Assembly: GCF_029525575.1 (NCBI RefSeq)
Contig: NZ_JAPDIA010000001.1
Span: 248,001-312,000, forward strand
Length of the DNA: 64,000 nt
From: Cohnella rhizosphaerae
Lineage (GTDB): Bacteria > Bacillota > Bacilli > Paenibacillales > Paenibacillaceae
Reading direction: 5' to 3'
Shown in pieces: positions 19,320 to 28,716 of this stretch (within the stretch, counting starts at the first letter, position 1; each line of letters begins with the position of its first letter). The translations under genes and the position numbers were made by a program. The notes under the pieces were generated by a model, which saw only the letters and a list, made by a program, of their open reading frames with translations, had not been told where the DNA came from and made no database searches.

Positions 19320-20363
19320 CTATCCGTTCATAATCTCGTCGATCGTGACCGGGCGCCCGAGCTCCGCCGAACGCACCGCCCCGATGACCATCGCCATGCT
19401 CTGGATATTGTCCGCTCCGGACGTCTCCGGCGCGCGATTCTCGTCGATCGCCAGCGAGAACTCCAGCAGCGTCGCCTGCCGTTCCTCGGCAGGAAGACGG
19501 AGCAGGTCCGCTTGGAGCGCGCCCCTTTTCTCCACCGCCCCCTCCTGGAATACGGTCTTGAACAGGTCATGAGGCTTAACCGTCACTTCGTTGTCCGCCC
19601 AATGGATCTCCCCGCCGTCTCCCTGGATGCGCCAATCGCCGTCCCAGGTCGTCTCCCAGCCCCGCGATACCCAACTGCCGGTATAGGAGACGCGTGCGCC
19701 GTTCGACATCTCGAACAGCACGGTGGCCGCCGCATTGCCTGCGAACCTGCTCCAGCGCGGATTCCAGCTGACCGCCGTGATCTTGACCGGCTCCAGGCCC
19801 AGAATGCCGCGGATCTGATCGAAGTGATGGATCGCCATGTCGGTGATGAGCGGCTCCTCCATCTCTGTGCGAAAGCCCGTGAACGCGGGGTCCTTCTGAA
19901 ATTGAATGTAAACGCTGCCGATCTCGCCGATCAGATCGCGGCCGAGCAGGGACTTGACGGTCTGCGGGGCGCGCTTGAACCGATAGTTCTGCCCTACCAT
20001 CAGCTTGCGGCCGAGCCGATCGGCCGCCTCGACGATGCGCCGCGCATCCTGAATCGTGTGCGCGAGCGGCTTCTCGACGATGCAATCGAGCCCTCGCTCC
20101 ATCGCTTCGATCGCGACGGAAGCGTGGAACTGAGGCGGCACGATGACGAGCGCCGCATCTGCATGGACGACGGCGAGCGCCTCGCCCAACGAGGAGAAAC
20201 ATTGCTTCTCCCGGTCCAGTCCGAACTGCGCAGCCGCTTTGTCCAGCAGCTCTGCATTCAGATCGACGATGGCGGCCAACTCCCATACGTGGGAGTCCAC
20301 GACGACCTGCTGCCAGCTCCAGCCCCATCCGCCGATGCCGATTTGAATCATTTTCCGTTTCAT
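19320..20363 (-). CDS. Gfo/Idh/MocA-family oxidoreductase
   Basis: Dehydrogenase of 347 residues with an intact frame. The cofactor site is IGIGGWGWSWQQ, the EKP motif lies in CIVEKPLAHTIQDARRI, and the catalytic His region is ITDMAIHHFDQIRGIL. Its C-terminal half has the usual alpha/beta sheet (SNGARVSYTGSWVSRGWETT). AAGGAGAG precedes the ATG. It comes 52 bases after the sugar-binding lipoprotein gene and 57 bases before a second Gfo/Idh gene. Paired Gfo/Idh enzymes are common in inositol and rare-sugar operons, where one may make a keto-sugar and the other reduce its isomer. Confidence 0.88.
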   Translation of the reverse strand: MKRKMIQIGIGGWGWSWQQVVVDSHVWELAAIVDLNAELLDKAAAQFGLDREKQCFSSLGEALAVVHADAALVIVPPQFHASVAIEAMERGLDCIVEKPLAHTIQDARRIVEAADRLGRKLMVGQNYRFKRAPQTVKSLLGRDLIGEIGSVYIQFQKDPAFTGFRTEMEEPLITDMAIHHFDQIRGILGLEPVKITAVSWNPRWSRFAGNAAATVLFEMSNGARVSYTGSWVSRGWETTWDGDWRIQGDGGEIHWADNEVTVKPHDLFKTVFQEGAVEKRGALQADLLRLPAEERQATLLEFSLAIDENRAPETSGADNIQSMAMVIGAVRSAELGRPVTIDEIMNG

Positions 20364-20415
20364 ACGGTTTTCTCTCCTTTATGCCTATCCAAGTCGTTGC
20401 GGTCCGTCCGCCCGT

Positions 20416-21451
20416 TTATTTCTTGAACTTGTTGCCCCACAGGTTCGGATCGTCGACGTTGTCCTTCGTCACCAGCGTCGCCGGCATATACTGCTCTTTG
20501 GTCACTTCCTTGCCGTCGATCTTGTCGACGGCCGCTTGGACGGCCGCGGCGCCCATCTCGAACGGATCCTGCTGGACCGTGGCATCCTGCTGGCCCTTGC
20601 GGATACGGTCGAGCGCTTCCGGGGTGCCGTCCGTGCCGACGATCATGATATGCCCGGCTTCGCCTACGTTTTTAAGCTTGCCGATCTGGCGCAGTCCGCC
20701 GAGAATGCCACGGATCATATCGTCGTTATGGGAAAAAATCGCGTTGATGCCGGGATTGGCCGTGACGGAATCGGCGGTGATGTTCTGGGCGTTTTCCGCC
20801 TGCCAGTCGGCGTTTTTAGAGATGACCTTGAAGTCGGGGGACGCCTTCATGCCTTCGTTGAAGCCGCCGCCGCGGAGCACGGCATGGTAGGCGCCTTGCG
20901 CGCCGGTGTTTTCCAGCACCGTTCCCTTTTGCAGCTGCTTGATGATATACTCCGCCGCCATTTTGCCGGCGTTCTTGTTGTCGAAGGTGACGCTGCTGAC
21001 GACGTCAGCGCCTTGGGAGACGACGCTGTCAACGGTGACGACCGGGATACCGGCTTGATTCGCTTTTTTAACGCCCGGAACGAGCTCGTCGGAGTTGTTC
21101 GGAGCGAGGACGATAGCGTCGACCTTCTTCGCGATGTTGTCTTCAATCTGGCCGATCTGCGTCTGGCTGTTGGACTGTCCGTCCAACACCGTCACCTCTA
21201 CGCCCAGCTCCGCCGCCTTCTGCTGAATGCCCTGATCCAGCGCGACCATGAATTCGAAGCCGCGGCTGTAGAGGAGCACGGCGATCTTTTTCTTGCCGCC
21301 GCCGGCTGCGGGTTGCGCGCTGCCGGAGGATGATGCGGAAGCGCTTGCGGAATTGTCGGCGCTGCCGGCGGAGTTGCCGGATGAACCGCATGCGGATAAG
21401 ACGACTGCGAGCAATGTGATCGATAATGCGCTGGCTAACGATTTTTTTCAT
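20416..21451 (-). CDS. RbsB-type sugar-binding lipoprotein (one apparent frameshift)
   Basis: Binding protein of about 344 residues for a CUT2 (ribose-type) importer. After correction the N-terminus is MKKSLASALSITLLAVVLSA followed by CGSS, a clear lipoprotein signal with an LSAC lipobox. The periplasmic-binding type-1 fold shows in KKIAVLLYSRGFEFMVALD, IVLAPNNSDELVPGVKKA and IFSHNDDMIRGILGGLR. The frame breaks in a run of seven T at 21442-21448, just inside the start. GAGGAG precedes the ATG. It is encoded after, not before, its permease, which is the less common order for RbsABC-type operons. Confidence 0.9.
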
Positions 21452-21485
21452 AGGAAAAGCTCCTCTCTTGGCATAGGGGACGGGC

Positions 21486-22520
21486 TTATTTGGATAAGCC
21501 CGCCTTGGAATACTTGCGTCGGTACACGTCCAGCAGCGCGGCCACGAGGATGACGACGCCTTTGACAAGCTGATCCCAGGCCGGCGGAACGCCGAGCAGG
21601 TTGACCGCATTCGATACGAGGGAGATGAGCAGCACCCCGAGCAGCGTGCCAAGGATGTTGCCCTGTCCGCCGAACAAGCTCGTGCCTCCGATGACGACCG
21701 CCGCGATGACGGTCAGCTCGATGCCGTTGCCTGCGGTCGGACCGGCCGATTCGAGACGCGCCGAGAGCAGAATACCCGCGACGGCGGCCATCAGTCCCGA
21801 CAGAACGTAGGTCATCGTGATGACCCGCTTGGTGCGGATGCCGGCCAGCCGGGCGGCCAGCTCATTGCCGCCGCTGGCATAGACCGAGCGGCCGTAGACC
21901 GTGTTCGACAAAATAATATGAGCGATGACGGCAAGCAGTCCGACGAGGAGCAGGATGACGGGAATGCCCAATATCCGTCCGTTGGCCAGATAGACGTAGC
22001 TGTCCGGGACCGGAGAGATATTCGCGCCGTTCGTGTAGATTAAAATGATGCCCCGGCCGATCCCCATGGATGCCAGCGTGACGATCAGGGCCGGCACCTG
22101 AAACCGGGTGATGATAAAGCCGTTAAAAATACCGAACGCGATACCGATGATCAGGCTGACCAGCACCCCGACGATGACCGGCATGCCGTGATGCTCGATG
22201 AGCCCGAGCCCGACCGCGGAGGAGACCGCCAGTACGGAGCCGACGGACAGATCGATGCCGCCCGTCATAATGACGAAGGTCGAGCCGATGGCGAGCGCGG
22301 CGAGGATCGTCGATTGAATGAGGAGATTCACGATGTTGGTCGTCGACAGGAAGACAGGCGACAGGATGCTCAGCACGATGCCGAAAACGAGAATGACGAG
22401 GAACAGTCCCAGACTTCCCATATAGCGGCCGAGGCTTTTCTGACTGATTTTCGATTTGCCGTTCCTCTGACCGGCACGGGCGGATCCGGCTCCCGCCTCT
22501 TGTTCATGAACCCGTTGCAT
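21486..22520 (-). CDS. RbsC-type sugar ABC transporter permease
   Basis: Membrane permease of 344 residues with about nine hydrophobic spans. Family hallmarks are FVIMTGGIDLSVGSVLAVSS, PALIVTLASMGIGRGI, YASGGNELAARLAGI and VVIGGTSLFGGQGNILGTLLG. The start overlaps the end of the ATPase gene by 17 bases, so translation is coupled. The binding-protein gene follows after 34 bases. The CUT2 family carries monosaccharides, and inositol in some members. The frame is intact. Confidence 0.92.
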   Translation of the reverse strand: MQRVHEQEAGAGSARAGQRNGKSKISQKSLGRYMGSLGLFLVILVFGIVLSILSPVFLSTTNIVNLLIQSTILAALAIGSTFVIMTGGIDLSVGSVLAVSSAVGLGLIEHHGMPVIVGVLVSLIIGIAFGIFNGFIITRFQVPALIVTLASMGIGRGIILIYTNGANISPVPDSYVYLANGRILGIPVILLLVGLLAVIAHIILSNTVYGRSVYASGGNELAARLAGIRTKRVITMTYVLSGLMAAVAGILLSARLESAGPTAGNGIELTVIAAVVIGGTSLFGGQGNILGTLLGVLLISLVSNAVNLLGVPPAWDQLVKGVVILVAALLDVYRRKYSKAGLSK

Positions 22521-23985
22521 ACTTAAGCACCTCTTCTTTAGTTGCGTCCGGTCCGGCCAATTCGGCTACGGTGCTGCCGTCCCGTACGACGACGATACGG
22601 TCGCTCATGGACAGCAGCTCAAGCAGGTCGGACGAGATCAGAATAATCGCGAGGCCCTGACGCACCAGCTCTTCGATCAGCGACTGGATCTCCGCCCTCG
22701 CGCCGACGTCGACGCCGCGCGTCGGCTCGTCCAGAATCAGGATCTTGGGCTGGACGGCCAGCCATCTGGCCAGCACGACCTTCTGCTGATTGCCGCCGCT
22801 TAGCGAAGAGACAGGCGTGTCGATCGAAGGGGTCTTGATCCGCAGCTGCTCCTTGTAGCTTTGTACCAGATCCGTCTCCTGCCTTCCCTTGATCCAGCCG
22901 AACCGCTGCAGCCGGCCGAGCACCGACAGCGTTGCATTGTTCTTCACGCTTCCCTGAAGGACGAGACCCTGATTTTTCCGGTCCTCGGGCACCAGTCCGA
23001 TCCCTTTGCGGATGGCGTCCAGCGGATCGCGAATCCGTACGGTCTCGTTTTGCAAAATGATCTCTCCCTCGTCGATCCGGTCGACGCCGAACAGACAGCG
23101 CGCGATCTCCGTCCTTCCGGAGCCGACGAGGCCGGCAAAGCCGACGATCTCGCCTTCGTGGAGCTGGAAGTTCACGTTCCGGAGCGCCCCGGAGCGTCCC
23201 AATCCCCTGACCTCGAGCACTTTGCGGCCGTGAACGCCTTTGTTTTTGCGCTCCAGCGAGACATCCCGTCCCACCATGAGGCGGACGACCTTGTCCGGGT
23301 TCATCTCTTCCTTCGATGCCGATTGTACCACCGCTCCGTCGCGGATGACCGTGATATCGTCGGCCAGATCGAATACCTCCTCCATCCGGTGGGACACGTA
23401 CAATATAGCGAGACCGCGTTTTTTCAGATCCTTGATGATGCTGAGCAGCCTCGACGTCTCGGACTCGGACAGCGAAGCCGTCGGCTCGTCGAGAATCAAT
23501 ATCTTCGTGTCGACGGACAGGGAACGCGCGATCTCGACGAGCTGCTGCTCCCCCGTCGACAGCTCGGCCACCTTCGATTGGGGATCGATGGCGGCGTTCA
23601 GCAGGGCAAGCGCACTTGCCGCCCTTTGCTGCGCGCTCTTCCAGTCGATCAGTCCGGCGCCGGCCTTCGGCAGCCGGCCGAGCGATATGTTCTCGGCGAC
23701 GGACAGCTCCGGCACGAGCAGCAGCTCCTGATGAATGATCGAGATGCCGAGCCGCTGCGATTCGCGCGGATTGGCGATCCGCAGCGGCTGCCCGTCGAGC
23801 GCGATCTCGCCTTCGTCCGGCATGTAGTGCCCGGCGAGAATCTTGATCAAAGTGGACTTGCCCGCCCCGTTCTCGCCGACCAGACAGTGAACCGAACCGC
23901 CGCGCAGTTTGAAATGCATGTTCTTCAGGGCGGTGACGCCGGAGAAGCGCTTGACGACGTTGCGGACTTCCAGCGATTCGATCAT
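22504..23985 (-). CDS. RbsA-type sugar ABC transporter ATPase
   Basis: Double-cassette ATPase of 493 residues that drives the CUT2 importer. The first cassette has Walker A VGENGAGKST, signature LSTGEQQL and Walker B ILILDEPTASL. The second has the expected degenerate P-loop GLVGSGRTE, signature LSGGNQQKV and ILILDEPTRGVDVGARAEI. The start chosen is ATG 23985, which overlaps the preceding isomerase stop by four bases (ATGA). The frame is intact. Confidence 0.93.
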   Translation of the reverse strand: MIESLEVRNVVKRFSGVTALKNMHFKLRGGSVHCLVGENGAGKSTLIKILAGHYMPDEGEIALDGQPLRIANPRESQRLGISIIHQELLLVPELSVAENISLGRLPKAGAGLIDWKSAQQRAASALALLNAAIDPQSKVAELSTGEQQLVEIARSLSVDTKILILDEPTASLSESETSRLLSIIKDLKKRGLAILYVSHRMEEVFDLADDITVIRDGAVVQSASKEEMNPDKVVRLMVGRDVSLERKNKGVHGRKVLEVRGLGRSGALRNVNFQLHEGEIVGFAGLVGSGRTEIARCLFGVDRIDEGEIILQNETVRIRDPLDAIRKGIGLVPEDRKNQGLVLQGSVKNNATLSVLGRLQRFGWIKGRQETDLVQSYKEQLRIKTPSIDTPVSSLSGGNQQKVVLARWLAVQPKILILDEPTRGVDVGARAEIQSLIEELVRQGLAIILISSDLLELLSMSDRIVVVRDGSTVAELAGPDATKEEVLKYATGS

Positions 23986-24827
23986 GCGAATACCTTTTTC
24001 AGAAACGCGATGCCCTCCGCGGCGATCGCGTCCTGGGTCGGCGCCAGCTGCCGCCATTGGGATACGGCTCTGGCGATCTCCTTGATCTCGGTCGTGAACG
24101 CTTCGATCACAATGTAGCCGTCATAGTTCACGTCCCGCAGCGCCTCGGCCGTTTGCTCCCACGGGATGTGACCGGTGCCCGGGATGGCGCGGTCGTTTTC
24201 GCAGGTGTGGAAGTTAAAAATATGCTTGCCGGCCAGCCGGATCGCGTCGGCAATATTTTTCTCCTCCAAATTCATGTGGAACGTGTCCAGCAAAAAGCCG
24301 AGGTTCGATTGACCCACCTTTTCCAGCAGCTCCAGCCCCTGCTCGACCGTGTTGATCAGATCCGTCTCGTAGCGGTTAAGCGGCTCGATCGCCAGCCTGA
24401 CGCCTCGCTGCCCCGCATAATCGGCCGCGATCTTCAGATGCTCGACCGTCCATGCCCACTGCTGCTTTTTCTCGTCCGGACTCAGCAACCGCGTCTTGCC
24501 CGTTGCCGAATACATCGGACCGGAGACGAGCGGCGAACCGAGCTTAACGGCAAAATCGACGCAGGTCTTGATGTAGGCAAGCCCTTCCGCACGAATGCCG
24601 GCATCCTCGGAGCTGATATCCCGATTCGGACCGAACGCGCCGCATACGAGCGCTTCTACGCCCTGCTTGTCCAAGTATTCCCGCGTCTGCTCCGCCGGAA
24701 TGGTGGCAGGGTCCTCGATACAGATCTCCAGGACGTCGAATCCCATTTCCTTGACCTTGTCCGCCAGATGGAACGTAGCGGGAGAGAAGGGCGATGCCCA
24801 GATGAATGTGCTTGCGCCGAATTTCAT
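23982..24827 (-). CDS. Sugar isomerase/epimerase, tagatose/psicose 3-epimerase-like
   Basis: TIM-barrel protein of 281 residues in the xylose-isomerase-like (AP endonuclease 2) superfamily. Metal and substrate residues typical of ketose 3-epimerases are visible: Glu in RLAIEPLNRYETD, Asp and His in LLDTFHMNLEE, and Glu in YDGYIVIEAF. It lies between a second isomerase (21 bases upstream) and the ATPase (four-base overlap). It probably interconverts keto-sugars or inosose-type intermediates made by the operon's dehydrogenases. The exact reaction cannot be read from sequence. Confidence 0.85.
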   Translation of the reverse strand: MKFGASTFIWASPFSPATFHLADKVKEMGFDVLEICIEDPATIPAEQTREYLDKQGVEALVCGAFGPNRDISSEDAGIRAEGLAYIKTCVDFAVKLGSPLVSGPMYSATGKTRLLSPDEKKQQWAWTVEHLKIAADYAGQRGVRLAIEPLNRYETDLINTVEQGLELLEKVGQSNLGFLLDTFHMNLEEKNIADAIRLAGKHIFNFHTCENDRAIPGTGHIPWEQTAEALRDVNYDGYIVIEAFTTEIKEIARAVSQWRQLAPTQDAIAAEGIAFLKKVFA

Positions 24828-24848
24828 GCGATCTCCTCCTCCTGCGGT

Positions 24849-25679
24849 TTAGAGCGATTTTTCGATTTCTTTGATGAACGCGATCGATTGCTGCGTATAT
24901 TCGTCGAAAAATTCCTTGCCTCCGCCCTTTTGCATAACCCCGAACGGGTCGGCCGCCGCCGGGAGAATCTCGAAGGTCAGATAGCCTTGATAATCGATAT
25001 CCTTCAGCGCCTGCAATACGGGACGGAAGTCCGTATGGCCGATGCCCGGCGCCGCGCGGTTGCTGTCCGCCAGGTGAATATGGATAAGCGCGCTGCCGCT
25101 GGCGCGAATGGCGTCCGCGTTGTTCGTCTCCTCGATGTTCATATGGAAGGTGTCGCCCATAATGCCAACGTTCGTCAGATCGACATCCTTCATCATCGCG
25201 ACGCATTGGTCCAGTCGGTTAAGCATGTACGTCTCGTAACGGTTCCATGCTTCGATGCAGAGATTGACGTTCAGCGAAGCGGCGTATTCTCCGCCCTCGC
25301 GAATGCCTTCGACCGCCCATTTCCACTCGTCCGACGCGGCGCTCAGCTCCTTGATCCGCATGTTCGCGGCCGGCGCGACGATCATGACCGGAGCCCCCAC
25401 CTCGGCGGACATATCCGCGATGCGTTTGACGTACTCCACGGCCTTCTTGCGTTTGGCCGGGTCTGGATGAGCAAGGTCCCGCTCCGCGTTGTAGATCGAG
25501 CATATCGAGGAGACAGCCATGCTGTGATCGCTTACAACTTGGCGAACTTCCTTCGTGTCGTAGAGCGCAGGCTCGCCGACCAGTTCGATGGCATCGTAGC
25601 CGAACTTGGACAAACGCTGCACGCTTGCGCCGATGGATTCACCGTGATAGACGAGCGCGTCAAAGCTATACTTGAACAT
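24849..25679 (-). CDS. Sugar isomerase/epimerase-like TIM-barrel protein
   Basis: First gene of the minus-strand operon, 276 residues, same superfamily as the next gene but clearly different in sequence. Metal-site stretches are NLCIEAWNRYETYMLNRLDQ, IMGDTFHMNIEET, IHIHLADSNRAAPGIGHTDF and GYLTFEILP. The intact frame starts at ATG 25679 with a GGGAGGAA-type ribosome site. A 17-base motif shared with the orphan ATPase/AraC intergenic region lies about 140 bases upstream. IolE/IolI-like, hydroxypyruvate isomerase-like and epimerase functions are all possible. Confidence 0.82.
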   Translation of the reverse strand: MFKYSFDALVYHGESIGASVQRLSKFGYDAIELVGEPALYDTKEVRQVVSDHSMAVSSICSIYNAERDLAHPDPAKRKKAVEYVKRIADMSAEVGAPVMIVAPAANMRIKELSAASDEWKWAVEGIREGGEYAASLNVNLCIEAWNRYETYMLNRLDQCVAMMKDVDLTNVGIMGDTFHMNIEETNNADAIRASGSALIHIHLADSNRAAPGIGHTDFRPVLQALKDIDYQGYLTFEILPAAADPFGVMQKGGGKEFFDEYTQQSIAFIKEIEKSL

Positions 25680-25814
25680 TTAAGGTTCCTCCCGGGATCG
25701 TGAATTTGAGGGCTGTCGGACGGCGGCGTCGCTCCGGAATCGACGGGCCGGCTTTGCCTTGACTCCATACTACTCAGCAACCGGTTACAAAACAATTCAG
25801 CAAAATTGAGATTC

Positions 25815-25831
25815 GATTATAAATAATTGCG
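25815..25831 (+). promoter_or_regulatory. Candidate operator, copy 1 of shared 17-bp motif
   Basis: GATTATAAATAATTGCG lies 136 bases before the first gene of the transporter/isomerase operon. The same motif, with one substitution, occurs between the orphan ATPase and the AraC gene (27470-27486). It is probably bound by that AraC regulator. A partial cre-like TGAAAGCG overlaps the neighbouring bases on the minus strand. Confidence 0.5.
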
Positions 25832-25858
25832 CTTTCATTCCGCAAAATCATGTAATTA

Positions 25859-25897
25859 GAAAAAAAAAAGCCCGTCCGCGCGACTGAGCGGACAGAC
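25859..25897 (-). terminator. Terminator of the orphan ATPase gene
   Basis: GCCCGTCCGC (25870-25879) pairs with GCGGACAGAC (25888-25897), with two G-U pairs, and on the minus strand a run of about ten T follows. It lies 12 bases past the ATPase stop and ahead of the next operon's promoter. Confidence 0.8.
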
Positions 25898-25909
25898 TTC
25901 GGTTCACGA

Positions 25910-27384
25910 TCAGGAGATCAGCGCAGCGATTTTCTCCTCGCTCGTCTCGCTGCTCTTGCAGTCCTTTATGATTTTGCCGTCCCGCATGACCAGAATCCGG
26001 TTGCACAAGCCGACCAGCTCCTGAATGTCCGACGAGATCAGCAGGATCCCTTTGCCCTGGCGCGCCAGGTTGTGTATTTGAACGTACAGCTCCGCTTTGG
26101 CGCCGACATCGATTCCCTGCGTCGGCTCGTCGAGCAGGTAGACTTCACTGTCCGCGGCGAGCCATCTGCCGAGCATGACCTTCTGCTGGTTGCCGCCGCT
26201 CAAGTACTTCACCTGCTGATTCAAATGGTTCAGCTTGATATCCAGCCCGACGATCTTGTCAAGCGCAAGCTCCCGCTCCTCTCCCCTGTGCAGGAACTTG
26301 TAGCGGTTGATCTTGTCGAGGCTGGAGATCGACAGGTTTTCCGTCACGCTCATATTCATCAGCAGTCCAGAATCGATGCGGTTCTCGCGAACGTAACCAA
26401 GATTCTGCTTCACGGCATCATGGGGATCGCCGACTTCGATCCGCTTCTCGTCGCGGTATATCGCGCCATGGTCCATGCGCATTTGGCCGAACAACGTGTC
26501 GGCGAGCTCCGTCCTCCCGGCTCCCGCCATCCCCGCTACGCCAACGATCTCGCCCTGGCGCAACGCGAAGGTGATATCCTGCAGCTCCGGCCACCTGGTC
26601 AGCTTCTCGACGCGCAGCAGTTCCTTGCCGAACTGCTCGCGGATCGGGGGGGAACAGATTGCCGATCTCCCGCCCGAGCATAAGCGCGGCCGTCTGTTTC
26701 TCGGACAGTCCTTCCACGCTGCGCGTGATCACATGCTTGCCGTCGCGCAGGATGGTGATTCGATCGCACAGATTCGCGATTTCCTTCAGGCGATGGGTAA
26801 TATAAACGATGCCGATGCCCTGCGATCTGCAATCCCGCACCAGATCAAAGAGGCGTACTCGGTCCTGGTGGGGCAAATAATCGCTGGGCTCGTCCATAAT
26901 CAATATTTTCGGCTTGCGCGAGATGGCCTGCGCGATCGCCACCAAGTACCTGTCGCTGGCGGACAAATAACGGACAAGCGTATCGGGATGGAGGCTGCTG
27001 CCTAACGAGCGAAGCAGCTGCTTGGCCTCTCTCCTTCGCCTGCGGTTGTTCGTGAAGATGCCCATCATATCGGCTTGGCAAGACAAAAACAAATTTTCCG
27101 CCACGGTCATGTCAGGCAATAGCAGAGGTTCCTGGTGCACGATTGCGATGCCCAGTTTTTTTCGCATAATAAGGCGATCCGATCGACACCTCGCGGTCCT
27201 CCAGCATAATTGTGCCGGAGTCCGGCTGGTGGACACCCGCGATCAGATGGGCCAGCGTGGACTTCCCCGCCCCGTTCTCGCCGATCAGCGCGTGGACCTC
27301 GCCGGCTTTCAGCTCAAAGCGGATGTCGTCCAGCACCTTGACGCCGTAGAATGTTTTCGTCACATTTTTGAGTAATAAAAGCAC
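25910..27384 (-). CDS. Second RbsA-type sugar ATPase, no adjacent permease (two apparent frameshifts)
   Basis: Double-cassette ATPase of about 490 residues. The first cassette has IGENGAGKSTLAHLIAG and ILIMDEPSDYLPHQDRVRLF, with the unusual signature LSASDRYLV. The second has GMAGAGRTELADTLFG, LSGGNQQKVMLGR and YLLDEPTQGIDVGAKAEL. Frame breaks lie in runs of seven T at 27156-27162 and seven G at 26646-26652; removing one base at each restores the whole protein. No permease or binding protein flanks it: the next operon has its own ATPase and an AraC gene is divergent. It may be a second energiser for the same transporter. Confidence 0.85.
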
Positions 27385-27469
27385 GGAAGCACCTCGCTTC
27401 GGCGGGACAGAAGATACACTTCAGTTTATACAAGACAGGCATGATGTAAAATAACGATTGTTGTCCATT

Positions 27470-27486
27470 GATTATAAATTATTGCG
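27470..27486 (+). promoter_or_regulatory. Candidate operator, copy 2 of shared 17-bp motif
   Basis: GATTATAAATTATTGCG lies in the divergent region, 86 bases before the orphan ATPase start and about 100 bases before the AraC start. It differs by one base from the copy ahead of the isomerase/transporter operon, which suggests common control by the AraC protein. Confidence 0.5.
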
Positions 27487-27585
27487 AACCTTATCGGGAA
27501 TCCTTGAATTCGGAAACGCGCAACTTTAATATGTACAATAATCGCAAGCGTACGATTCAGTTCGATCGCTGTTCGCTGGAGGAGG

Positions 27586-28443
27586 ATGCCGACCGTATGT
27601 TCGCAGGGGGAAATTCCCGATATCGTCCGCAATCCCTCCTTCGTCCAGTCGTTCTCCCTCGCCGGCGAGCCTTCGTGGAGCAACCCTCTCGGCATAGGCG
27701 ACCGTACAGATCTGTTTCTCGTTCAAGAAGGACGCGGCGAATGTCTGATCGACGACATGATCATCTCTCTATCCGCAGGCGATGTGCTGGCGCCGGCTCC
27801 CGGCAAAACCTATGAACTTGTCTCCTCCGCCCAAGCTCCGTTGACGGGCATCGTCATGTCCTGCGCCAGCGTCTCCTTATCAGGCTTGCCCGAAGGCTGC
27901 GTCATGCCGCCGGAGGCGGTGCCGGTTGTGAATCTCGGCCACGATTTCAGTTCAGTCAACCGCTATTTTACGGATATCGACGCCGAAGCCAAGAGCCCGA
28001 CGTACGGCTCCAGCGACCTTATTCAGTTGCTGATGCAGGCCGCCTTCGTCATTCTGCTGCGCAAGCTGTACCATGCCGAGCGGCAGACGGCTCCCACGAC
28101 CGCGATGACGGTCAAAGCGTATATCGAGGAAAATTTTAACCGCGACCTGACGCTTAGCGATTTAGCCAACCTGGTGTTTGTAAGCCCTTATCACCTGGCC
28201 CATCTTTATAAGGACGAAATGGGCGTCTCCCCGATCCAGTACTTGATCCATTGCCGGATCGAGGAAGCCAAGCGGCTGCTTCAGCACTCCAGTTTGACCA
28301 TACGTGAAATCGCTTCCAGGATCGGTTATCCGAACGCCATTTATTTCAATCTGATGTTCAAGAAAATAACGGGGATGCCGCCGGGGGAAGTATCGCAAGA
28401 AGAGCTGAGACGGGGGGGCGTGGCAGCCCGCCTGCCCTATTAA
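27586..28443 (+). CDS. AraC-family regulator with cupin-like sensor
   Basis: Regulator of about 285 residues. The sensor half has RTDLFLVQEGRGECLIDDM and GDVLAPAPGKTYELV; the DNA-binding half has LSDLANLVFVSPYHLAHLYK and IREIASRIGYPNAIYFNLMF. ATG 27586 touches the ribosome site GGAGGAGG directly. A better start may be ATG 27597, which enters the main frame if one G is removed from the run at 27606-27610 (giving MFAGEIPDIVRNPSF). It is divergent from the orphan ATPase and is its likely regulator, and perhaps that of the operon beyond. Confidence 0.84.
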   Translation: MPTVCSQGEIPDIVRNPSFVQSFSLAGEPSWSNPLGIGDRTDLFLVQEGRGECLIDDMIISLSAGDVLAPAPGKTYELVSSAQAPLTGIVMSCASVSLSGLPEGCVMPPEAVPVVNLGHDFSSVNRYFTDIDAEAKSPTYGSSDLIQLLMQAAFVILLRKLYHAERQTAPTTAMTVKAYIEENFNRDLTLSDLANLVFVSPYHLAHLYKDEMGVSPIQYLIHCRIEEAKRLLQHSSLTIREIASRIGYPNAIYFNLMFKKITGMPPGEVSQEELRRGGVAARLPY

Positions 28444-28716
28444 ATGTCTAACCTCCAGCCCTTCCGAATACCTGTCTGCGACAGGGGAACAACCAGATTC
28501 AAATGCCTTTCTACAACCGGCACGATCTCGAACAACCTCTCGTCAACCGGCGGCACGACCACGCCCAAATCTCTCGCGCCATTTTGCTCACTCTTATATA
28601 GATAAAATGCATATATTTTATTCTATATATGTATTTCACCTATATAAATATCGGTTGTAAAATAAGCGTATATGACCTGCATCATACTGTCATGGCGTTC
28701 GATGAGGAGGCCTATC
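28444..28716. other. Intergenic region upstream of the acyl-CoA dehydrogenase gene
   Basis: 273 bases without a gene. The left part has no structure I can name. The right part is strikingly AT-rich (28590-28675) and holds a long inverted repeat, probably the promoter and operator of the following gene. Confidence 0.45.
28595..28629. promoter_or_regulatory. AT-rich inverted repeat, candidate operator
   Basis: TATATAGATAAAAT (28595-28608) and ATTTTATTCTATATA (28615-28629) are inverted copies that differ by one extra A, around a six-base centre GCATAT. The element lies about 90 bases before the 3-hydroxyacyl-CoA dehydrogenase start, where a regulator site would be expected. Confidence 0.5.
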
